From Vampirovibrionales bacterium (GTDB lineage Bacteria > Cyanobacteriota > Vampirovibrionia > Vampirovibrionales > Vampirovibrionaceae), in contig JADJRF010000005.1 of the NCBI GenBank assembly GCA_016712355.1, positions 1,426,001 through 1,490,000 of the forward strand: DNA of 64,000 nt, in the 5' to 3' direction. Under the pieces are notes generated by a model. That model was not told the DNA's origin. It did not search any database and saw only the letters and a program-made list of their open reading frames with translations. Made by a program: the position numbers and the translations under genes. Shown here piece by piece: positions 54,506-62,440 of this stretch (the stretch's first letter is position 1; every line of letters starts with the position of its first letter).

Positions 54506-55807
54506 TTAGCCCAGCGCGTCGAGCGCCTCCTGAAATCCCGGAAACGAGACGCTCGCCCATTCGGCGCCTGTCATCGGCCAGCGCGCATCCGGCGAGGCGA
54601 TGCGGTTGAGCGCGCGCAGGGCCATCGCCACGCGGTGATCGCCGTGCGCCGACAGCGGCTCGCGCGGAGAAGGCAGACGCCGTTGCGGGTCGCCGACCAG
54701 ACGAAAGCCATCGTCGAAGACGTCCATCGACACGCCCAGCTTGGCGAATTCGTCGGCCATGGCGGCGATGCGGTCAGATTCCTTATGCCGCAGCTCTTCG
54801 GCGCCGCGCACGGTCAGCGTGCCGTCAAGATAGAGCCCGGCGACTGCGAGAATCGGCAACTCGTCAATCATAGACGGCACGTCCTGGGCTTCGAGGGTGA
54901 GATCGCCTTTGAGAGCGCGTGTTTCAATCAGAATATCGCCGACCGGTTCGCCGCAGACGTCGCGCCGATTGTCAAATTCAAGCCCTGCGCCAACGCGATC
55001 CAGCGCCTCAAATAGCCCGATTCGACCGGGATTCAGCCCGACATCGCGCAGTCGGATGCGCGAGCCGTCGCTCAGCAGCGCTGCAACGACGAAGAACGCC
55101 GCCGACGACGCATCGCCGGGAACCGTCCAATTCACGGGCGAAAAACGGCGTTCGGGGTCGCCCGAGACGCAGACGGCGCCATCTGACGGCGCGTGAGAGA
55201 CGCGCGCGCCGAGGAAACGTAGCATCCGCTCGGTGTGGTCGCGCGTGGGGTAGGGCTCGCGCACGCGGGTGTCGCCCTCTGCGAAGAGTCCGGCCAGCAG
55301 CAGCGCAGATTTCACTTGGGCCGAGGCCGTGGGCATGGCGTAGTCGATGCCGCGCAAGCCGTTCGGGGCGGGCGCGATGGTCAGAGGCGCGCGCGTGTTG
55401 TCTGCCGCACCGGCAATATCTGCGCCCATCTGGCGTAAGGGCGTGATGACGCGGGCCATCGGTCGGCGGCGCAGGCCTTCGTCGCCAGTGAGCGTCACGC
55501 GCAAGGCGTGGGCGCTGAGCAGGCCCGACAGCAGACGCATCGACGTGCCGGAATTCAGGCAATCCAGCGTGGCGGCGGCACCGTCGGGCTGGGTCCAGCG
55601 CGCAGGGGCGATCACGCGCCAGGCGTCGTCGCCCAGCGGTTCAAAGCGGGTCCCCAGCGCCGTGAGGCATTGGCGCGTGGCGCGCACGTCGTCGTTGGGC
55701 GGCAGATGCGCGATATGGCTTTCGCCGGGCGACAGGGCCGACAATAACAACGCGCGATGGCCGATGGATTTATCGCCGGGCAGGCGCAACTCGCCGCGCA
55801 GTCCCAT
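54506..55807 (-). CDS. aroA: 3-phosphoshikimate 1-carboxyvinyltransferase (EPSP synthase)
   Basis: 433 residues. Sixth step of the shikimate pathway: shikimate-3-phosphate plus phosphoenolpyruvate to EPSP. ELRLPGDKSIGHRALLLSAL carries the PEP/S3P-binding Lys, Ser and Arg; DCLNSGTSMRLLSGLLSA is the second block; SAQVKSALLLAGL, DELPILAVAG (catalytic Asp), RHKESDRIAAMADEF and GDHRVAMALRAL complete the set. The start (MGLRGELRLPGDKS) is typical. It stands apart from other aro genes. Confidence 0.96.
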   Translation of the reverse strand: MGLRGELRLPGDKSIGHRALLLSALSPGESHIAHLPPNDDVRATRQCLTALGTRFEPLGDDAWRVIAPARWTQPDGAAATLDCLNSGTSMRLLSGLLSAHALRVTLTGDEGLRRRPMARVITPLRQMGADIAGAADNTRAPLTIAPAPNGLRGIDYAMPTASAQVKSALLLAGLFAEGDTRVREPYPTRDHTERMLRFLGARVSHAPSDGAVCVSGDPERRFSPVNWTVPGDASSAAFFVVAALLSDGSRIRLRDVGLNPGRIGLFEALDRVGAGLEFDNRRDVCGEPVGDILIETRALKGDLTLEAQDVPSMIDELPILAVAGLYLDGTLTVRGAEELRHKESDRIAAMADEFAKLGVSMDVFDDGFRLVGDPQRRLPSPREPLSAHGDHRVAMALRALNRIASPDARWPMTGAEWASVSFPGFQEALDALG

Positions 55808-55921
55808 TCAGGCGGGTCTCCGGTTGGGGTCGACAGAAACGCAGGCGGGGCGCCGTGCGTTTTGCCTGCGCGCGCCGCGCGCAAAGGCCGTCAGGCAGGG
55901 CGATTGTGCTACAGTAATGAC

Positions 55922-57250
55922 ATGGCGGAATTCTTCAAACAGGCGCCCGCGCCGGAATCGCTGCAAAAGCGGCTCTTCGATTCTATTTTCCACAAACAGA
56001 GCGTTGTGGGAAGCTTTCCGCTCTCGACGCCGTTGACGCCCCTGTATGCGTTTCCGGCCATGATGCTGTCGGGGTTGGCGATCGTGCTGTGCGTCGACGA
56101 CTTCGCCTTGCGCCGTAATCTGGACGCCATTCGCGCGGCGGGCTACGACGCGCCTGACGTACTGGGGCTGGGCGGCGAGGCGACGGCGGCGCATCAGCAA
56201 AGCGTGTTTGAAGAAATCAACCGTCAGCGCGCTCGCCTGCTCTTTGTCACGCCGGAGTCGTTCTGCTCGTTTCGCTTTTTGCCGGTGCTGGCGCGCGAGC
56301 GGGTGAGTTTTCTCGCCATCGAAGATGCGCATCGCCTGTTGCCGGGTTATGGCGAGTCGCGCGGAGAGGATCGCGCGCTTCAGACGCTGGGCGCCCTGCG
56401 TCAAAAGCCCCCTCTGGCGCTATTCTCGGCGCCGTTGTCGGACGCGCGGCGCAATGCGCTCTTGCGGCGGGTGAGCGCTTCCAACGGCCTTATTTCATCG
56501 CGCGAGACGTTCTATGCCGTGCAGGAGACCCCGTCGCTGTCGCAAACCCGTCTGAGCGCGCAACTGGCCCTTACCGAGCGTCAGAAATTTAACGCCCTGT
56601 GCCGTACGTTGGCGGGCGTTGTCGGCAAAGGCAACATGGGCGGACTGTTTCGCGTGGGCTCCGCGCTGATTCGCGCGCGAGACGCCCGCAGCGCGAATGC
56701 CCTGCTGACGCGCCTGCATCGCGTGGGCTTCGAGTCGCTGTTTGCATATCATGACCGGCTGCCGTCGGCTGAGCGCGAGCGGGTCGCGCATGCGTACGCC
56801 ACGCAGCGCAATGCCATTGTGGTCGCCCACGGCCCGTGCGATCGCATGCTCTTGCCGCCGCCGCAGGACGCCTCAAAAATCCTGTACTGGCAATTTCCGG
56901 TGTCTCTGGAAGAGGCGCTCGCCCAGTTGTTTCAAGTGCGCGAAAACGAGTCGCGCGCCGTCGAAGGCGTGATTTTCTACACCCGCGACGATTATCAGGA
57001 GGCGCTGAGTCGTGCGCAATGGGCGCAAGCGCCGACCCCTGGGGCGCAGGCGCTCAAAACAGCCCGGATTCAATCGATTCGCCTTGCCCGGCAATGGCTG
57101 TTGAGCGACGCGTGTCGCGTTCAGGGCCTCTTGCGCCGCGCACTCCCAGAATGGGGGGACGATGCGGGGCCATGTGGTCTGTGTGACGTCTGCGCCTCTC
57201 ATGCGCGCGGAGGATTTTTGCGCGGCGCCCTCCGGCATTGGCTCTATTAA
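55922..57250 (+). CDS. RecQ-like protein that has lost the helicase motifs
   Basis: 442 residues from ATG 55922. The overall order is that of RecQ. The Walker A region is GSFPLSTPLTPLYAFPAM (30-47) in place of MPTGxGKSxxYQxPA, so the Gly-Lys-Ser is gone. LLFVTPESF (motif Ib) is kept. The DEAH box reads EDAH (134-137). FSAPLSDARRNALL stands where TATA is expected. The second RecA domain is visible (GFESLFAYHDRLPSAERERV, WQFPVSLEEALAQLFQV) but GRAGRDG is lost. The RecQ zinc motif is intact: C398, C418, C421, C424 (CGLCDVC). It probably cannot hydrolyse ATP but may still bind DNA or partners. Confidence 0.75.
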   Translation: MAEFFKQAPAPESLQKRLFDSIFHKQSVVGSFPLSTPLTPLYAFPAMMLSGLAIVLCVDDFALRRNLDAIRAAGYDAPDVLGLGGEATAAHQQSVFEEINRQRARLLFVTPESFCSFRFLPVLARERVSFLAIEDAHRLLPGYGESRGEDRALQTLGALRQKPPLALFSAPLSDARRNALLRRVSASNGLISSRETFYAVQETPSLSQTRLSAQLALTERQKFNALCRTLAGVVGKGNMGGLFRVGSALIRARDARSANALLTRLHRVGFESLFAYHDRLPSAERERVAHAYATQRNAIVVAHGPCDRMLLPPPQDASKILYWQFPVSLEEALAQLFQVRENESRAVEGVIFYTRDDYQEALSRAQWAQAPTPGAQALKTARIQSIRLARQWLLSDACRVQGLLRRALPEWGDDAGPCGLCDVCASHARGGFLRGALRHWLY

Positions 57251-57348
57251 TTGTGCATAGACGGCGCGCGCGCGGCGATCGCCCCCTATAATAAATACGG
57301 CGAGCGGCCGCGGGGGCTGCTGCAGGGAGTTGGGGCGACGACGCAACC

Positions 57349-58128
57349 GTGGATATTTCATCAGTCCTTGGCTTGATTTTAGGTCTGTTGGCCGTGTTTG
57401 GCGGCGCATTGCTCGAAGGCCTCGGGCTGGACGCGATTCTGCAAGAGACCGCGTTTATCATCGTAATGGGCGGGACGGTGGGCGCCATTCTGCTCAGCCA
57501 CCCGCAGAACGAGCTGATGGATTGCGTCAAGAGCTTGCCGGGCGTGTTTCTGCCGCCCAAGGAAAAGCCGCGCGAAATTATCGAGCTGCTGGTCGGGCTG
57601 GCGCTCAAAGCCCGCAAAGAAGGCATTCTGGCCCTTCAGAACGACATCAAGAACATCCCCAACGATTTTTTGCGCAAGGGGCTGGAGTTGATGACCGACG
57701 GCACGGACCCCTCGCTGCTGCGCGAATTGCTCGAAACCGAGCTGGGCATGTTTGAAGAAGAAATCGGCCACAGCGCCAAAGTGCTGGAATCCGGCGGCGG
57801 CTTTGCGCCGACAGTCGGTATTCTGGGTGCGGTGTTGGGCTTAATCAAGGTGATGCAGAACCTGGCCGATCCCTCCAAGCTGGGATCGGGTATCGCAGTG
57901 GCATTTGTCGCGACCGTGTACGGCGTGGGCGCTGCCAACCTGCTGTTTTTGCCCATTGCCAACAAAATCAAGTTCAAGGGAAAGGCCGCCGTCGTCTGCC
58001 GCGAAATGATGATCGAGGGCATTCTGTCGATTCAGGCGGGCGAAAGTCCCAATTTTATCCGTGAGAAGCTCAAGGTCTTTTTGCCAGCCGGCGAGGCGAA
58101 GAAAATGACCGCGCAGGAACCCAAATAA
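57349..58128 (+). CDS. motA: Flagellar motor stator protein MotA
   Basis: 259 residues from GTG 57349. MotA forms, with MotB, the proton (or sodium) channel that drives the flagellum. Four membrane helices are seen (about 4-22, 34-52, 150-172, 180-202). The cytoplasmic loop holds RKEGILALQNDIKNIPNDFL and the charged LLRELLETELGMFEEEIGHS; GGFAPTVGILGAVLGLIKVM is the conserved third helix with its essential proline. TATAAT at 57287-57292 may be its -10 box. Followed after 34 bases by motB. Confidence 0.93.
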   Translation: MDISSVLGLILGLLAVFGGALLEGLGLDAILQETAFIIVMGGTVGAILLSHPQNELMDCVKSLPGVFLPPKEKPREIIELLVGLALKARKEGILALQNDIKNIPNDFLRKGLELMTDGTDPSLLRELLETELGMFEEEIGHSAKVLESGGGFAPTVGILGAVLGLIKVMQNLADPSKLGSGIAVAFVATVYGVGAANLLFLPIANKIKFKGKAAVVCREMMIEGILSIQAGESPNFIREKLKVFLPAGEAKKMTAQEPK

Positions 58129-58162
58129 CCCGCTCGGGCTTACGACGACGACAGGCGAGACG

Positions 58163-59326
58163 ATGGGGCGCAAGCATAAACATCCTGAACACGAGAATCT
58201 GGAGCGGTGGCTGGTGTCTTACGCCGACTTCATTACCTTGCTGTTCGCCACGTTTACCGCGCTGTTTGCCATTGCCAGCGCCGATCTGGCCAAGATGAAG
58301 GACGTCTCCAAGGCCATCAGCGACGGATTTAATCAGGAAAGCATCATCAGCGGCATTAAGTCCGTGTTGCAGGGTCAATCGCCGCCCAGCGAGAAGCCCA
58401 ACCCGCTGAGCGACAACAAAGGCGCCGCCGATGGCGTTCTGGACAAGTATCAGAGCCTGACCTACACCAAAGGCGAGATTCAGGACGTGGAAAAGAGCGT
58501 CCAGAATATGAAATCGGACATCGAGGACATCAACGAGGAAATCCGCAGCGAGAATCGTCTGAAACCGCCCGATATCGGCCAGGACGGGCAGCAGGAAACC
58601 CGAGGCGTCCAGCTCTCGGTGCAATCGCGCGGCATCAAGGTCAGTTTTGACAGCTCGCTGCTCTTTGAGCCCGGCAGCGCAACTCTCCGCCCGCGCGCGC
58701 TCAAGGCGCTGTCGATGATCGCCCAGCGCCTGAAAGCTTTTTCAGGCTCGAACCTGATTCAGGTGGAAGGCCACACGGACAATCAGCCCATTGCGACCGC
58801 CGTCTTTCCTTCCAACTGGGAGTTGTCGACGGCTCGGGCGAGCGCCGTCGTGCGGTTTTTCGCCTATCGTCAGGGCTATGACCCCGCGTACCTGTCGGCC
58901 ACCGGGTTTGCCGACGCCCGGCCCGTCGCCGACAATAAAACCCCGGCGGGACGCGCCAAAAACAGGCGCATCGATATCATCGTCTACAGTAAGATGGTTG
59001 CGAACCAGACGGACCCCAAACAGCAGGGCCGCTGGGAAAAACGACTGGCGCCCGCCGCCGCGTCCGCGACCCCGACGCTGGCCCCGCTGGCGCAGAAGCG
59101 CGAAGACGCCGTACAGACCGGCCCGGTGAAGGTCATTTTCGTCGATACCCATGCCAGCGGCGGTCCCAAAGAAACCATTATCACGCCCAAGGCCGCTGCG
59201 CCGAAGGAGACGGCCCCGCCGTCGTCGCTGCATATTCAGCCGACGCTGGAAAAAGGCGCGCGCATTACGCCGGTTCGCGTCGCGGCGCCCATTGAGCCCG
59301 TCGAAAAACCCCCGCCGTCGCATTAA
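58163..59326 (+). CDS. motB: Flagellar motor stator protein MotB
   Basis: 387 residues. After a basic start (RKHKHPEHENLERW) the single helix LVSYADFITLLFATFTALFA contains the proton-accepting Asp (SYADF). A linker with the plug region precedes the OmpA-like peptidoglycan-binding domain (about 150-280): FDSSLLFEPGSATLRPRALK, VEGHTDNQPI and RAKNRRIDIIVY. The C-terminal 100 residues are Ala/Pro-rich and unusual for MotB, which normally ends near the OmpA domain. Confidence 0.93.
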   Translation: MGRKHKHPEHENLERWLVSYADFITLLFATFTALFAIASADLAKMKDVSKAISDGFNQESIISGIKSVLQGQSPPSEKPNPLSDNKGAADGVLDKYQSLTYTKGEIQDVEKSVQNMKSDIEDINEEIRSENRLKPPDIGQDGQQETRGVQLSVQSRGIKVSFDSSLLFEPGSATLRPRALKALSMIAQRLKAFSGSNLIQVEGHTDNQPIATAVFPSNWELSTARASAVVRFFAYRQGYDPAYLSATGFADARPVADNKTPAGRAKNRRIDIIVYSKMVANQTDPKQQGRWEKRLAPAAASATPTLAPLAQKREDAVQTGPVKVIFVDTHASGGPKETIITPKAAAPKETAPPSSLHIQPTLEKGARITPVRVAAPIEPVEKPPPSH

Positions 59327-59334
59327 TCGCGCGA

Positions 59335-60609
59335 CTAGGGCGCAGGAAGCGCTTCCGTGCGGGCCGCTTCGCGGTTGTCTGAGGATTCTGACGGGGTGGA
59401 AACAGGCGCGTCCAAGACCGGCGTTACGTCTGAAGTCGTTGTAACGGCCGCTGTTCTGGAGCGCTGCGCCTGAAAATGAGCGCTCAGCTTCATAAACGGA
59501 TTCTTCGACGCGCCTTCCTGCGAGACGCGGGCAATCTGGCCAGCGCTCAGGACGCCCACCGGCGCCAGCGAAGGCGTGGTTTTCAGCGTCAGGCCCTGAG
59601 CCTCCATGCGCTCAACTTCGGCGAGAATCTTCTCGCGCAGGCGCTTACGCAGGGCCGGGTCGCGCAAGGCGCCCTCAAACTCGCCGAGTCGCTCCTTCAC
59701 GAAGATTTCTGCGATCACGCCGTTGGGCAGCCGCTCCAGGTGATACGCGCGCAGCGGACTGCCTTGCGCGTCCTCCCACTGGAAGGTCGGATTGAATGAA
59801 AACTGCTCGAACAGCCGCACCGTGCCTTTCGGGTCAATCTGAAGGAAACGGCTCAGCGCCCCGCCGGGCAACGCTCCGCGCAGGGCCTGCACGATCTTTT
59901 CCACGCGCGGACGCGGGCGCTGCGTCACGCCCTGTCGGCGGAACTGCCGGTGCGGAATCAGCGCGCCGTCGCGCGTAAGCATCACATTGGGCTTGGCAGC
60001 GTCTTCCGGGGCGGGCAGCTTGTCGAAATCCAGCTTGAGCGCCTCAATTAAGAGCGGCGGGCGCATCACGGGCGCGTATTCGAGTCGATACAGCCGCACG
60101 TGCGCTAACGGCAAGGGCTCGCTGTCCTGCTTTGCGCGCTTGGAGGCCTTGCCCCGGCGCTTCTTGCCGCTGTTCTGGCGTCCGTTGCGCTCGTCGTCGC
60201 TCGCCACCCGCTTGCGCGATTGGCGTCGATACGCCGCAAGAGCCGTCAGCCGCTGCGGAAAAATCCAGCGCCGCGCGGGCGATTGCGTCGGGACGAATTC
60301 AAACGCCAGGCCCCCCGGCAGGGTTTTGTCCTGAACAAAGCGTTCAACTTGCGCGCGCGTCGATTGCGACGAGAAAAACAACTTGTCGGACGCCGCCGCG
60401 TTTACCGAAGGCGCGCGCGTCGCCGGCTGAATCGCCGGGCTGATGGCTTCAACGCCTGTCGCCCCCGAGGGTTGAACGCCCGCCAGCTTTTGAAGCGGCG
60501 TCAGCGAGGCGCGCGTCGCCTTTGACGACGCTACAGCGGGCGGCGCTCCCGTATCCAGCCGCGGCGGCGGCGATGACTCTATCCTGAAATCCAAAGAAAG
60601 CGACCCCAT
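59335..60609 (-). CDS. Protein of unknown function
   Basis: 424 residues. Ser/Ala/Pro-rich N-terminus (about 1-75), then an ordered section (LFFSSQSTRAQVERFV, GGLAFEFVPTQSPARRWIF), a Lys/Arg-rich stretch near 130-160 (SGKKRRGKASKRAK), a further ordered domain (about 165-330; VRLYRLEYAPVMRPPLLIEA, LPNGVIAEIFVKERLGEFE) and a disordered end. No signal peptide. I do not recognise it. It converges with motB (8-base gap). Confidence 0.6.
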   Translation of the reverse strand: MGSLSLDFRIESSPPPRLDTGAPPAVASSKATRASLTPLQKLAGVQPSGATGVEAISPAIQPATRAPSVNAAASDKLFFSSQSTRAQVERFVQDKTLPGGLAFEFVPTQSPARRWIFPQRLTALAAYRRQSRKRVASDDERNGRQNSGKKRRGKASKRAKQDSEPLPLAHVRLYRLEYAPVMRPPLLIEALKLDFDKLPAPEDAAKPNVMLTRDGALIPHRQFRRQGVTQRPRPRVEKIVQALRGALPGGALSRFLQIDPKGTVRLFEQFSFNPTFQWEDAQGSPLRAYHLERLPNGVIAEIFVKERLGEFEGALRDPALRKRLREKILAEVERMEAQGLTLKTTPSLAPVGVLSAGQIARVSQEGASKNPFMKLSAHFQAQRSRTAAVTTTSDVTPVLDAPVSTPSESSDNREAARTEALPAP

Positions 60610-60778
60610 GACGTGGCAAAGGCCGGGATGAGCTTCGCGCGAGCGCCTGTGACGCTCTCAAATTATAGTTATACCATACAACCTCGCTTTGGGGCGGACG
60701 GCTGCGCCTGTCGACGACCCGTTCGCGCGTATGGCGATCGCAAACGTTCGCGCGTCCGGACGGCTTTTATCGAAGCCC

Positions 60779-61549
60779 CTAGCTGTCCCAGAATGTTGCG
60801 GGCGGATCGTTCATTTCAAAGGCGGGGCGGGGCGCAGGCGGCGGGGTCAGGGGATAGCGTCGCTCCTGAGACGCCGCCTGCGGCGTGAATCCGGGCGAAG
60901 AGGCGCCCAGATTGCGGTAGCCTTTGTTGTTGCGCACCAGCGTTTCCAGCGTGCCGCCCTCGCGTTCGGCGCTCAAGCGGTTGAGGCGGTCAACCAGCGG
61001 GCTGACGCCGGGCGCGATCTGGCGCAAGGCCGCATGGCGCTGTTTTAATTCGCTCCAGGTCATGGCTTCTTGGGTCCACCCGGCGATTTCTTCTTCAATG
61101 GAATTGTGCGGGTCGCAGTGCAGCGACTCATGGGCGATTAAGGCCGCCAGCGCTTCCGGCGGCGCGCTCTGGTGCTTGACGTTGATGAAAATCATCCATT
61201 GCCCGGACGGGCTGATCCAGCTCAAGGCGTCGAAATCCTTGACCTGCTTGCTGATCTCGCGTAAATCCTTAAAAATAACCCGCCCATGGCGATTGACAAT
61301 CGCGCTGAGGGCCGGTTCTGCGCCGGTGCCGCGCAGGCGGGACAAGGCGGTGAGAATCGCCGCATCGCGAGACACCTGCGCCAGGGGGAGATTCACGGCG
61401 GAAGACGGCTCTGCGGCAGCGGAGGATGAAAGCGGCGCCCGGCCTTCTGCTTCTGGTCCGAGCCCGAGCGTCAGCGCCAGCGCGAGCGTCAGCGCGATTC
61501 CTGTAAATCCGCGTTTGAGATCGCGCTTCAGCTCGTGTTCCCGGATCAT
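60779..61549 (-). CDS. Exported HExxH metallopeptidase-like protein
   Basis: 256 residues from ATG 61549; AGGAG nine bases upstream favours it over the earlier ATG 61573. A signal peptide or anchor (GIALTLALALTLGLG) is followed by a domain with ALIAHESLHCD (HExxH, the zincin motif) and, a few residues on, EEEIAGW, whose Glu could be the third zinc ligand of a gluzincin. The C-terminal 40 residues are Pro-rich. The substrate is unknown and the family assignment rests on the motif. Confidence 0.65.
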   Translation of the reverse strand: MIREHELKRDLKRGFTGIALTLALALTLGLGPEAEGRAPLSSSAAAEPSSAVNLPLAQVSRDAAILTALSRLRGTGAEPALSAIVNRHGRVIFKDLREISKQVKDFDALSWISPSGQWMIFINVKHQSAPPEALAALIAHESLHCDPHNSIEEEIAGWTQEAMTWSELKQRHAALRQIAPGVSPLVDRLNRLSAEREGGTLETLVRNNKGYRNLGASSPGFTPQAASQERRYPLTPPPAPRPAFEMNDPPATFWDS

Positions 61550-61699
61550 CAAGGCGTCTCCTGTCTGCTTCATGAACGGCGTATCGGCGCGCGCGCGCCA
61601 TTCATTGAAGAGTGTAGGCGAGAGTCCTTCAAATGCAGGATAAGCCCGCCCTTTATGGCGGGAAAAATTCCGGGATTAAATCGCCGGATTCAATCTAAT

Positions 61700-62389
61700 T
61701 CAGTACGAGGTGATTTCGCCTACCTGGCGAATCGTGCGCGTTTCGCCCAAATCGAAGGCATAATACTCGCCCGGCGTAATATCACCGCTGAGCGAATAGC
61801 CGCGCTGCTGCCAGAATCCTTCATAGGGCGCCGGGCCTTCCTCGGGCGACTCTTCTGACACGGGCCCCAGAAACTCCAGTTGCGTGAGCTGGCCCAGCCC
61901 CTTGTAATGAAAACGATCAAACACCGCCAGCCATAACGGCCCGCCATGCAGCGGCGGCAGATCCTGATCGTCCACGCCAATGCATAACAAGGCGTTGGCC
62001 GTCAGCGCATCGCGTAAAGGCAGCGATTCGCGCCGTCCCTGGGCATCGGTCTGGCGGATAGCGGTGACTTGCGGATCGGGAGCGACGCTGGCAACCACGT
62101 CTCGCAGCGGGATTCCACGCCAGTTGGCTCGAACGGTCCAGCCCTGAGCCGAGACCAGACGGCGCGATTGTCGTACCACCGCAAACGAGGTCTTGAGCGA
62201 TTCCAGCGTGAAGGCTTGCGGCCGCGCCACAAGGCCGTTCACGGTGAGCGTCCAGCCCTCGGCAGACGCAGGAACAATGTCGCCTGCGTACGAAGCGGGC
62301 CAGAAGAGCCGCTGAGCGCCCCCTGCGCTCGTTGACTGCTCGCGGGAGCTCAGCTCTTGCTGATATCGGGCGTACAAACTGTGAAACAT
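61700..62389 (-). CDS. Sulfite oxidase/YedY-fold molybdopterin-binding domain protein lacking the Cys ligand
   Basis: 229 residues. The oxidoreductase molybdopterin-binding fold is recognisable: WTLTVNGLVARPQAFTLESL, then GWTVRANWRGIPLRDVV, LPLRDALTANALLCIGVDDQ and PPLHGGPLWLAVFDRFHYKG. In active members the first part reads CVEGW, the Cys binding molybdenum. Here it reads SAQGW with Ser80, so it is probably not a normal molybdoenzyme. There is no twin-arginine signal. It stands alone. Confidence 0.75.
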   Translation of the reverse strand: MFHSLYARYQQELSSREQSTSAGGAQRLFWPASYAGDIVPASAEGWTLTVNGLVARPQAFTLESLKTSFAVVRQSRRLVSAQGWTVRANWRGIPLRDVVASVAPDPQVTAIRQTDAQGRRESLPLRDALTANALLCIGVDDQDLPPLHGGPLWLAVFDRFHYKGLGQLTQLEFLGPVSEESPEEGPAPYEGFWQQRGYSLSGDITPGEYYAFDLGETRTIRQVGEITSY

Positions 62390-62440
62390 GCGCGCGCCTC
62401 CGCATCGTCAGGGCGAAAGCGCTATTGTAATACAAACCGC

